This document shows, in pieces, positions 1 to 5,364 of a stretch of DNA of 8,697 bases (positions are counted from its first letter, which is position 1; each line of letters starts with the position of its first letter). The notes beneath the pieces were generated by a model. It worked only from the letters and a program-made list of their open reading frames with translations, was not told where the DNA came from and did not search any database. The stretch comes from VMGX01 sp041658885 (GTDB lineage Bacteria > Patescibacteriota > Minisyncoccia > Phycocordibacterales > 21-14-all-36-13): NCBI GenBank assembly GCA_041658885.1, contig JBAZZJ010000012.1, forward strand, positions 1 to 8,697, written 5' to 3'. The position numbers and the translations under genes were made by a program.

Positions 1-127
1 ATAACATCTTTTTGATGTTTATTTTTATATTGTCAGTGAATCTCCTGTGGAGATAATCGGACCGGTTTTTGAGAAGCAAAAACCGTGGGGTTTGCTTGAA
101 TAAGCAAACATTCCCCGTGAGGTCACA
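1..127. repeat. Hairpin-rich tandem repeat, copy A
   Basis: Positions 1-127 recur without a mismatch at 137-263 (period 136), separated by a 9-base A/T-rich linker. Each copy can fold into four consecutive hairpins: acatc/gatgt (loop ttttt), atctcc/ggagat (loop tgt), cggtttttg/caaaaaccg (loop agaag), and gtttgctt/aagcaaac (loop gaat), the last nested inside gggg...cccc. The copy ends in gtgaggtcac, itself a small palindrome. No convincing reading frame crosses it. The copy begins at base 1, so the element may extend beyond the window. It could be a REP/MITE-like dispersed element or a structured RNA; the sequence alone does not decide. Confidence 0.85.
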
Positions 128-136
128 CAATTAAAA

Positions 137-263
137 ATAACATCTTTTTGATGTTTATTTTTATATTGTCAGTGAATCTCCTGTGGAGATAATCGGACCG
201 GTTTTTGAGAAGCAAAAACCGTGGGGTTTGCTTGAATAAGCAAACATTCCCCGTGAGGTCACA
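137..263. repeat. Hairpin-rich tandem repeat, copy B
   Basis: This is an exact 127-bp duplicate of positions 1-127, with the same four hairpins. Identity stops at 264, where the sequence runs into a separate palindromic stretch. The lack of any mismatch in non-coding DNA points to recent duplication, active homogenisation, or an assembly artefact. Confidence 0.85.
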
Positions 264-304
264 AAGCGTTAAGAAAAAGTGAACTTCTTCACTTTTTTAG
301 CTTT
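263..304. terminator. Terminator-like hairpin
   Basis: aaaaagtgaa (274-283) pairs with ttcacttttt (288-297) around a cttc loop, a 10-bp stem that is A-rich on one side and T-rich on the other, so it could act in either direction. An outer aaagc/gcttt pairing (263-267 with 300-304) extends it. The ttcac arm can instead pair with gtgaa at 305-309, giving a mutually exclusive fold. No gene clearly ends here inside the window, so its role is unassigned. Confidence 0.45.
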
Positions 305-459
305 GTGAAGTCGGAGCGATGTCGTTTTAACGACCGCGAGACGGGGGTCGCGAACACTTAGTAAATTTCGAGCTTTGCGAAGAAATATACTTAGTGATTT
401 GTGACAAAATATGAAATAAATATTCAAATTTGTTTTGAGTATTTATTTTAGGTCTGGGG
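305..459. other. Palindrome-rich non-coding stretch
   Basis: No gene is supported here. Visible structure: gtcgtt/aacgac (321-334); an alternative cgacc/ggtcg pairing (331-335 with 346-350); and cacttagta (355-363) facing tacttagtg (388-396), 8 of 9 positions paired, enclosing a small ttcg/cgaa stem. The outer gtcgc/gtgac pairing may extend the last structure. The local G+C of 315-355 is visibly higher than the AT-rich surroundings. Short frames crossing 327-640 have no start context or recognisable product and were discounted. Confidence 0.5.
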
Positions 460-536
460 AATCGGACCGGTTTTTGAGAAGCAAAAACCGCGGGGTTTGC
501 TTGAATAAGCAAACATTCCCCGTGATATCCACACAA
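460..536. repeat. Hairpin-rich repeat, partial copy C
   Basis: From 460 to about 524 this matches positions 55-119 with one visible substitution (ccgTgggg becomes ccgCgggg). It then diverges but keeps a cacacaat-type tail. Only the third and fourth hairpins of the full unit (cggtttttg/caaaaaccg and gtttgctt/aagcaaac) are present; the first two are replaced by unrelated sequence. The conserved core is therefore the double hairpin. It lies immediately downstream of the stop codon of the aspartyl protease gene (minus strand, ending at 549). Confidence 0.75.
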
Positions 537-548
537 TATAAAAGAAAA

Positions 549-1082
549 TTATTTCCTTTTTCCTCTAAAAATTCGCCTGTTCTTTTTTCGTTCAATTTCA
601 TTTTGAATATTAGCTCTTGAGACAAAATCGATTTGTTCAAAGGATGGTATTCTGAAAGATAAAATTGTTTTATTATTTAGATTTGTAACTGCAAAATCTC
701 CTATCCCGATTATATCCATACCTATCAAAATTTGTGGTGATTTTTCTTCAGAGATATTATCATCCTTTATAAGTTTTACCTCCGTTACTTTTACTTGACC
801 AACCATTACATGATTTGGTAACAAAATATTTACTAAATAAGTATTAGTCAACGATTTTCCATCAGCATGTTTAACTTCAACAAGTCCGGTTGCCTTGAGA
901 TTAAGTTCTTTTGCGATTTTACTGGTTATTGCCGAATGTGTAGCCCCAGTATCCCAAATAGCAATATAATTTTTAATATCTGGATTAGTATTATCGTTTT
1001 TTAACATCGGTATACATACGCCTGTTTCAGTATATAATACATTCATTCTCTCCTGATAACGTGTAGTAAAAGCATGTTGCAT
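549..1082 (-). CDS. Retropepsin-like aspartyl protease
   Basis: The 177-residue product looks like a single-domain retroviral-type aspartic protease (clan AA). IAIWDTGATHS places the catalytic DTG at residues 44-46. A second conserved patch, ILIGMDIIGIGDFAVTN (118-134), corresponds to the hydrophobic flap-side strand followed by the family's GMD..G pattern. Retropepsins act as homodimers, each chain giving one aspartate. The C-terminus (from about 163) is Lys/Arg-rich. No signal peptide or membrane segment is seen, so it is probably cytoplasmic; its substrate is unknown. I chose the ATG at 1082 because MQHAFTTRY... fits the N-terminus I remember for relatives. A TTG at 1109 would overlap the upstream gene, and an ATG at 1046 has AGGAG just upstream but would lose the conserved N-terminal strand. 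It follows the DUF5678-type gene by 13 bases, probably co-transcribed. Confidence 0.8.
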   Translation of the reverse strand: MQHAFTTRYQERMNVLYTETGVCIPMLKNDNTNPDIKNYIAIWDTGATHSAITSKIAKELNLKATGLVEVKHADGKSLTNTYLVNILLPNHVMVGQVKVTEVKLIKDDNISEEKSPQILIGMDIIGIGDFAVTNLNNKTILSFRIPSFEQIDFVSRANIQNEIERKKNRRIFRGKRK

Positions 1083-1095
1083 AATGATTGTTCTG

Positions 1096-1341
1096 CTACG
1101 AAAACACAACCCTTGAGTGAAATGTTTGTGTGTAACTCTCTTCCCCTGGTAAACATTTCTGAATTAAAAAAGTTCCGAGTTCATTGTTTTTCTTTCCTGT
1201 ATTATAAGCTTCAATCTCTGTTTCATAATCACCTTGTAGTTTTTCATCTTTTATAACAAGAAACCTACCACTGTATTTATTGACAAGTTCTTTCTGGTGT
1301 TTTTTATAATAATTTAACTCTTTTTCTAGTAGGTTTTCCAT
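1096..1341 (-). CDS. Small DUF5678-type protein
   Basis: This 81-residue protein resembles the DUF5678 family. It has an N-terminal charged helix with YYKKHQKELVNKYSGRFLVI (11-30), then a short strand-turn region with a D/E-rich YETEIEAYN segment (39-47). The C-terminal block LGTFLIQKCLPGEESYTQTF (55-74) is the most characteristic part. The biochemical function is unknown to me. There is no signal peptide or transmembrane segment. It sits directly upstream of the retropepsin-like gene on the same strand, with a 13-base gap to that gene's preferred ATG. I recall this pairing in other bacteria, which suggests a functional couple, possibly as substrate, partner or regulator (inference). The ATG start has no obvious Shine-Dalgarno. 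Confidence 0.75.
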   Translation of the reverse strand: MENLLEKELNYYKKHQKELVNKYSGRFLVIKDEKLQGDYETEIEAYNTGKKNNELGTFLIQKCLPGEESYTQTFHSRVVFS

Positions 1342-1447
1342 TAATTTAATATTACCACAAATTCACATTAAAATAAACATCTGCGATCTTTAACTTTAAA
1401 CTGCCATTTTTCATTATGATTTTATGATTTAGTGTTTTTATGGATTT

Positions 1448-3163
1448 CTATCTATCCGGTGCTATCTCATAATAATTTATCAAAAACTTAGTTGTATCAA
1501 TAAATGGTTGAGTGAGTGTGTGCGAAGCAAATCCAACTTCCTTTGGTTCTATTGTCATTAAGAAAATTAAAAATTGTGGATTATATGCAGGGAAATATCC
1601 AAAAAATGAGTGTAAGTATCTATCTTCGTAGTATCCTCCATTAACTGGGTCGGGAATTTGAGCGGTTCCAGTCTTTGCGGCAATATTATATTTATCCATT
1701 TTAACTGTCCCACCTAAAAGAGCTTTATCAACGACTTCAACAAGCATTCTTGTTATTTCATCGGAAGTTTCTTTTTTAAGAACTCTTGTTTCTGTTTCCC
1801 CACGAATTGTTTTTGAAAGTCCAGACTCATATTGAACTTTTTCAACAACATGAGGAGTTATGAGTGTCCCCCCATTCGCGAGAATGGACATCGCCCTTAT
1901 TGTAGCAATAGGACTTATTGCTATTCCCTGTCCGAATGATGCAGTTGCATATTCTAAATCTCTTGGGGAATCTAAGTTATCAATAATTCCGACAGATTCA
2001 TTTGGTAAATCAATTCCAGTTTCTTCTCCAATTCCAAAACTTTTCATATAGTCAGCAAATCTTTTGTTGCCTAATTTACTCACAACGAAAGAGACCCCCG
2101 TGTTAAGAGATTGATTTAAAACTTCTTGCATATTTACAACTCCTCTTCCCTTTCCGTCGTAGTTTGAAATTTTTGCCTTATCTAAAATTAAAAATCCCTC
2201 GTCATCATATTTAGTATCGGAATTTACAACTCCTGCATCAAGACCAGCAGACATTGTGAGCGGTTTGATAATAGAACCCATTTCAAAAACGTTTTCAATC
2301 ATAGGATTTGAAAAAATAGATGCTTCTTTTTGATCAGAAAATGAGTTTAAATCAAAACTTGGATAAACAGCCATTGCATATATGGCTCCCGTTTTAGGAT
2401 TTATAATAGCTCCCATTGTTGTCCTTGAACTCCATTTTTGATTTACTTCGTATAATTTTCTTTCCAAAAAACCTTGAACTATTGGCTCTATGGTAGTTAT
2501 TACATCTCCTTTTCTTTTTTGTCCATCACTTGATAATGTGTCGCCTATATCAGAAAAAATTTCTGCAAAAAAATTAGTATAAATATTTTTACCTTGTCTG
2601 GACAAAACATTTTCATAATAATTTTCTATTCCATACCTACCCGCCAATTCATCTTCTTGAAAAGCAGTAAAACCTACAACATTGCTTGCTAAATTATTTC
2701 CAGGATAAAATCTCCATCTTTCTTTATAAACATTTACACCTTCAAATTCCATCTTTGTAATTCTATCCGCGACTTCTTGAGAAAGATGCTCTGTTATTTC
2801 TTCGTATGGATCATCTTTTTTATCTACTTTTGCAAAATAATCCTCTTTCTTTATTTCAACCAACTTTGATAATTGTTCATAAACTTTTTCAGGTTCTTTT
2901 ATTAAATTTGGTTTTATGGCTAAAATATAACCAGACTTTAAGGTTGCAGCCGATACTAAAATTCCATTTTTATCTTTAAAAAAAATAGAGCCTCTATCAA
3001 AAAGATTTTCGTTTGGGCGAGTATATTGTCTATCTGCTTTTTCGGCAAAATCATCCCCGTGAATTATTTGAACAGAATAAAGCTTTGTGACTAAAATTAT
3101 AAAAGCCAAAAATATAAAAAAGGAGAGAGTTTTTATTCTGGAAAAATTATTTAATCGTTCCAT
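1448..3163 (-). CDS. ftsI: Septal peptidoglycan transpeptidase FtsI (PBP2/PBP3-type)
   Basis: A class B penicillin-binding protein (571 residues) that cross-links septal peptidoglycan outside the cytoplasmic membrane. A short cytoplasmic tail precedes one transmembrane helix (about 14-34). A PBP-dimerisation domain follows (about 48-210, with the R..RG.I-like FDRGSIFF at 55-62), then the transpeptidase domain (about 245-560). All three active-site motifs are present: SIIK (nucleophile Ser297, Lys300), SLN (352-354) and KTG (497-499). The length is typical, and no PASTA domain is present. The start codon lies inside the end of ftsL (17-base overlap), indicating translational coupling in the dcw operon. 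The next genes downstream are not mraY or mur genes, so the cluster is broken after ftsI. Calling it FtsI and not an elongation PBP2 relies on position after ftsL. Confidence 0.93.
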   Translation of the reverse strand: MERLNNFSRIKTLSFFIFLAFIILVTKLYSVQIIHGDDFAEKADRQYTRPNENLFDRGSIFFKDKNGILVSAATLKSGYILAIKPNLIKEPEKVYEQLSKLVEIKKEDYFAKVDKKDDPYEEITEHLSQEVADRITKMEFEGVNVYKERWRFYPGNNLASNVVGFTAFQEDELAGRYGIENYYENVLSRQGKNIYTNFFAEIFSDIGDTLSSDGQKRKGDVITTIEPIVQGFLERKLYEVNQKWSSRTTMGAIINPKTGAIYAMAVYPSFDLNSFSDQKEASIFSNPMIENVFEMGSIIKPLTMSAGLDAGVVNSDTKYDDEGFLILDKAKISNYDGKGRGVVNMQEVLNQSLNTGVSFVVSKLGNKRFADYMKSFGIGEETGIDLPNESVGIIDNLDSPRDLEYATASFGQGIAISPIATIRAMSILANGGTLITPHVVEKVQYESGLSKTIRGETETRVLKKETSDEITRMLVEVVDKALLGGTVKMDKYNIAAKTGTAQIPDPVNGGYYEDRYLHSFFGYFPAYNPQFLIFLMTIEPKEVGFASHTLTQPFIDTTKFLINYYEIAPDR

Positions 3164-3524
3164 TTAAGGTTATGCCGTTAAGTTCGGGTTTTTTAGATAT
3201 ATAATTTATCTTTTTTACATCTTTAAATCCTATTGAGTAAGCATAATCCAATGTGAGATTATTTTTTGCTGATAGATATTCTAACTCCAAACCGCTTATT
3301 TGGGAACTTATTGTCTTTATTTCACTTTCAATATTAGTTCTTTGAGCAGTATTTTGAATTGTTGATCCCATAAAATAAATATAAGAAACTGACACAATCA
3401 CTAAAAAGAATGTGAGAATATAAAAAATCCTTTTTTCTGTCTTGCTTGTTTTGGCTATCTGTTTGTTTAAAACATGATTCATTGAGCCAAAACCTGTATT
3501 TATGGTTTGTACTAATTGTGTCAT
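3147..3524 (-). CDS. ftsL: FtsL-like cell division protein
   Basis: A 125-residue bitopic membrane protein: basic cytoplasmic segment (residues 1-32), one strongly hydrophobic helix (about 33-51), then a heptad-like extracellular region (about 55-90) consistent with a coiled coil. This is the architecture of FtsL, which with FtsB/FtsQ activates the septal synthase FtsW-FtsI. FtsL sequences are poorly conserved, so the call rests on size, topology and its position between rsmH and ftsI. It starts one base after the rsmH stop (TAA-A-ATG) and overlaps ftsI by 17 bases, a tightly coupled trio. An internal Met15 is an alternative start. A septum-initiator (FtsB/DivIC-like) label would be equally compatible with the sequence. 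Confidence 0.78.
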   Translation of the reverse strand: MTQLVQTINTGFGSMNHVLNKQIAKTSKTEKRIFYILTFFLVIVSVSYIYFMGSTIQNTAQRTNIESEIKTISSQISGLELEYLSAKNNLTLDYAYSIGFKDVKKINYISKKPELNGITLNGTIK

Positions 3525-3525
3525 T

Positions 3526-4428
3526 TTATTTTTTTTGTATAACCCTCAATTTTGAACTTCGTGAACGAGGATTTGCTAATATTTCTTCTCTCGTTGGTAC
3601 AATTGGCTTTTTTGTTTGTATTAAACCTTCATTTTTAGCACTTATTTCTTTAAAAAATCTTTTCACTACTCTGTCTTCAGTGCTGTGAAATGATATAACT
3701 GCCATTTTCCCTTCTTTGTTTAATCTTTGGAATGCTTTTCTTAATCCTTCCTTTAAGGACGTTATTTCATCATTTACTGCCATTCTTAACGCTTGAAATG
3801 TTTTTGTAGCAAAATGTGTCTTCCCCTTTTTGTATTTATTTGGAACTGAAGAAGAAATTATTTCTATCAGCTCAAATGTTGTTTTTATTCGCTTAGTTTT
3901 TCTCCTTAAAACAATATTTTTTGCTATTTGTTTTGCAAAAATTTCTTCGCCATACCCATATAAAACATCTCTTATGTTTTCCTCTTCCCAATCATTTACT
4001 ATTTCTTCAGCCGTGAAAGGAACTGACTCTGTCTTTTTTGAAAATGTCATTAGAAGCGGTTCATCTTTTTGAAATGTAAAACCTCTGTTTGATTCTTCAA
4101 AATTTGCTGACCTTACACCTAAATCAAACAAAACCCGGTCAACATTTTTAATTTTCAAATTATCTAAAACTTTATCTAGATTTCTAAAATTTTCTTCTAC
4201 AAAAATGAAATCTGAATTTTTAGTATATTTATCTGTCAAAAATTTTTCCTTTGCTTTTTCTATAGCATCCGTGTCAGCTTCTATTCCTATAATTTTTATA
4301 TCTCCACCTAACTTTTTACATATTTCAAACGAGTGCCCTCCTTCTCCAAGTGTTGCATCTAAAAATACATTCCCTTTCTCTAAATTTAAATTTTCTATTG
4401 TTTCCTTTAAAAGAACTGGAATGTGCAT
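3526..4428 (-). CDS. rsmH: 16S rRNA (cytosine1402-N4)-methyltransferase RsmH
   Basis: This 300-residue protein (formerly MraW) methylates N4 of C1402 in the ribosomal P site using S-adenosylmethionine. Family signatures in order: MHIPVLLKE start, DATLGEGGHS (SAM-binding loop, 24-33), DRVLFDLGVRSANF (97-110) with RGFTF (115-119), THFATKTFQALRMAVNDE (204-221), ISFHSTEDRVVKRFF (245-259), and PTREEI..NPRSRSSKLRV (278-296) at the C-terminus. The segment EPLLMTF (123-129) replaces the usual PLDMRM-type motif. No Shine-Dalgarno is visible before the start. Between it and mraZ lie 140 bases with a perfect hairpin at 4540-4568 and AT-rich sequence that may contain a weak internal promoter (TTGAGA at 4490-4495 on the minus strand; no good -10). 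Confidence 0.96.
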   Translation of the reverse strand: MHIPVLLKETIENLNLEKGNVFLDATLGEGGHSFEICKKLGGDIKIIGIEADTDAIEKAKEKFLTDKYTKNSDFIFVEENFRNLDKVLDNLKIKNVDRVLFDLGVRSANFEESNRGFTFQKDEPLLMTFSKKTESVPFTAEEIVNDWEEENIRDVLYGYGEEIFAKQIAKNIVLRRKTKRIKTTFELIEIISSSVPNKYKKGKTHFATKTFQALRMAVNDEITSLKEGLRKAFQRLNKEGKMAVISFHSTEDRVVKRFFKEISAKNEGLIQTKKPIVPTREEILANPRSRSSKLRVIQKK

Positions 4429-4539
4429 AAAATTAATTCAAAACTTAAATCTCAGATCTCAAATCTGTAATTATCATAATTTATACTTTTCTCAACATTA
4501 AACATTTCATTAGAAATTAGAAATTAAATATTAGGAATT

Positions 4540-4568
4540 CTTTAAAAGATCCACTGGATCTTTTAAAG
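4540..4568 (-). other. Perfect 13-bp hairpin between mraZ and rsmH
   Basis: ctttaaaagatcc (4540-4552) and ggatcttttaaag (4556-4568) are exact reverse complements around a 3-base loop. The hairpin begins immediately after the mraZ stop codon. On the minus strand it is followed by gaattcctaat, not a T-run, so it is not a standard intrinsic terminator. It could be an RNA-processing or stability element, or a weak attenuator setting the mraZ to rsmH ratio. Confidence 0.6.
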
Positions 4569-5003
4569 TTAAATCATTCCTATATCTCCCAACTTCTCTG
4601 CAAATGTATCTGCCTGTTTTTCAATTACCTTCTTGTAATCTGCCCATGCTTTGTCATTCCAAATTTCAACTCTATCGCGAACACCAATTAATACAACTTT
4701 ATTTTTCAAATTAGCAAAATCTTTCAAAAAATCTGGAATCAATATTCTTCCTGCTCCATCTATGTCTGCCTCCGTAGCGCCTGCGAGCATAAATCTGTTA
4801 AAACTTCTTGAATCAGATTGTCCCATTGAGAGCTCTGATAATTTTTTTGTGAAATTTTCCCAGTTGGACGTGGTGTAAATAAAAATACAATTATCTAACC
4901 CGTGAGTAAGAACAACTTTTTTCCCCAATTCTTTACGGAACTTTGTTGGGAGTGAAAGTCTTTTTTTAGGATCTATTGTATGTGTGTATTCTCCTATCAG
5001 CAT
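4569..5003 (-). CDS. mraZ: Transcriptional regulator MraZ
   Basis: The 144-residue MraZ is a DNA-binding protein with two AbrB/SpoVT-like swapped-hairpin domains. It forms ring-shaped oligomers that bind direct TGGGN-type repeats and, where studied, controls its own dcw operon. Both diagnostic DxxxR motifs are present: DPKKRLSLP (D11, R15) and DGAGRILIP (D82, R86). The N-terminus MLIGEYTHTIDPKKR and the RFMLAGATEADID segment (70-82) are typical. It is the first gene of the minus-strand division block. Its upstream region carries about six matching boxes (5080-5133) overlapping a promoter, so autoregulation is very likely. The ATG has no strong Shine-Dalgarno. Confidence 0.95.
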   Translation of the reverse strand: MLIGEYTHTIDPKKRLSLPTKFRKELGKKVVLTHGLDNCIFIYTTSNWENFTKKLSELSMGQSDSRSFNRFMLAGATEADIDGAGRILIPDFLKDFANLKNKVVLIGVRDRVEIWNDKAWADYKKVIEKQADTFAEKLGDIGMI

Positions 5004-5032
5004 AATTTAAGAGATTAAAACTTAACACGACT

Positions 5033-5061
5033 CTTTAAAATCTCGTTAAGAGATTTTAAGG
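5033..5061 (-). promoter_or_regulatory. Hairpin in the mraZ leader
   Basis: ttaaaatctc (5035-5044) pairs perfectly with gagattttaa (5050-5059) around gttaa, within the predicted 5' untranslated leader of mraZ. A competing fold exists: gagatt at 5011-5016 can pair with the same aatctc (5039-5044), and cttaac (5021-5026) with gttaag (5045-5050). Switching between them could tune readthrough or translation. No T-run follows on the minus strand. Confidence 0.4.
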
Positions 5062-5079
5062 TTGAAGAAAAAAGTGATT

Positions 5080-5133
5080 ATCCACCTATCCACTTTATCC
5101 CACTTATCCATAAGTATATACCACTCTATCCCA
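5080..5133 (-). promoter_or_regulatory. MraZ box array (operator)
   Basis: Read on the minus strand, six TGG-type pentamers occur here: TGGGA (5129-5133), TGGTA (5119-5123), TGGAT (5106-5110), TGGGA (5098-5102), TGGAT (5088-5092) and TGGAT (5080-5084). Spacers are 5 bases between 5129/5123 and 5098/5092, 3 bases in two other intervals. Five-base spacing is the classical arrangement for MraZ-bound TGGGN repeats. The boxes lie in the spacer and start region of the mraZ promoter, a position suited to repression by MraZ itself. Part of the array also resembles degenerate DnaA boxes (see 5149). Confidence 0.7.
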
Positions 5134-5142
5134 CATTGTCAC
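5113..5142 (-). promoter_or_regulatory. Candidate mraZ (dcw) promoter
   Basis: On the minus strand GTGACA (5137-5142, 5 of 6 to TTGACA) is followed after 18 bases by TATACT (5113-5118, 5 of 6 to TATAAT). Transcription would start near 5106, leaving a leader of about 100 bases before the mraZ ATG. Two MraZ-type boxes sit inside the -35/-10 spacer and the others downstream of it. Confidence 0.5.
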
Positions 5143-5148
5143 ATATAG

Positions 5149-5157
5149 TTATCCACA
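5149..5157 (+). promoter_or_regulatory. DnaA box (TTATCCACA)
   Basis: An exact match to the consensus DnaA-binding 9-mer. A second exact match in the same orientation lies at 5204-5212. One-mismatch versions sit at 5078-5086 (TTATCCACC) and 5104-5112 (TTATCCATA), although these overlap the MraZ boxes. Whether they bind DnaA is inference. Confidence 0.5.
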
Positions 5158-5203
5158 TATTTAAACGGCTCTAACAAAGGAGTTAGTTAAAAAATATAAA
5201 AAG

Positions 5204-5212
5204 TTATCCACA
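5204..5212 (+). promoter_or_regulatory. DnaA box (TTATCCACA), second copy
   Basis: A second exact consensus 9-mer, 55 bases from the first and immediately before a very AT-rich stretch (about 5213-5345) that could serve as an unwinding region. Inside that stretch actctaaaat (5212-5221) and attttagagt (5260-5269) form an inverted repeat ending at the candidate -35 of the plus-strand gene. Confidence 0.5.
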
Positions 5213-5268
5213 CTCTAAAATTGAGAGTTAATTATTTTTTAATTACTTAAACTAAATTGATTTTAGAG

Positions 5269-5296
5269 TTGACTATTTAAATAAGTATGATATTGT
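5269..5296 (+). promoter_or_regulatory. Candidate promoter of the sorting-domain gene
   Basis: TTGACT (5269-5274, 5 of 6 to consensus) with a 16-base spacer to TATTGT (5291-5296, 4 of 6). The -10 is weak, and TATGAT at 5286 is too close to the -35 to pair with it. This would leave a leader of about 60 bases before the ATG at 5365. It is the best candidate in the interval, not a firm call. Confidence 0.35.
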
Positions 5297-5353
5297 AAAG
5301 TTGAATTTAGATTTTTGAAATTTAAAATAAATTAATCACAATCACAAATACGC

Positions 5354-5359
5354 AGGAGG
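5354..5359 (+). promoter_or_regulatory. Strong Shine-Dalgarno AGGAGG
   Basis: A perfect AGGAGG lies five bases before the ATG at 5365 and fixes that start. The division genes in this window show no comparable site, so this gene has a different translation-initiation style from its dcw neighbours. Confidence 0.85.
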
Positions 5360-5364
5360 CGTAA

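Noticed and set aside
1..263. CRISPR array
   Set aside because: There are only two adjacent 127-bp copies with a 9-base linker; there are no short repeats with regular unique spacers and no cas genes.
300..350. tRNA-like G+C-rich folded segment
   Set aside because: No cloverleaf, T-loop (GTTCRA) or plausible anticodon arm can be arranged.
1..536. Integron attC sites, suggested by the GTTTGCTT...AAGCAAAC stems
   Set aside because: The stems do not match the GTTRRRY/RYYYAAC core sites, and there is no integrase or gene-cassette layout.
327..640. Overlapping small reading frames on both strands (327-536 minus, 435-620 plus, 443-640 minus)
   Set aside because: They cross the partial hairpin repeat and the end of the protease gene, have no ribosome-binding site or recognisable product, and contradict each other.
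1107..1109. TTG at 1109 as start of the aspartyl protease
   Set aside because: It would overlap the upstream gene by 14 bases and add residues without family resemblance; the ATG at 1082 fits better.
1860..2051. Plus-strand frame within ftsI, and similar plus-strand frames at 3446-3688, 3830-4072, 4205-4501 and 4651-4878
   Set aside because: They are antisense to well-supported division genes and have no recognisable products.
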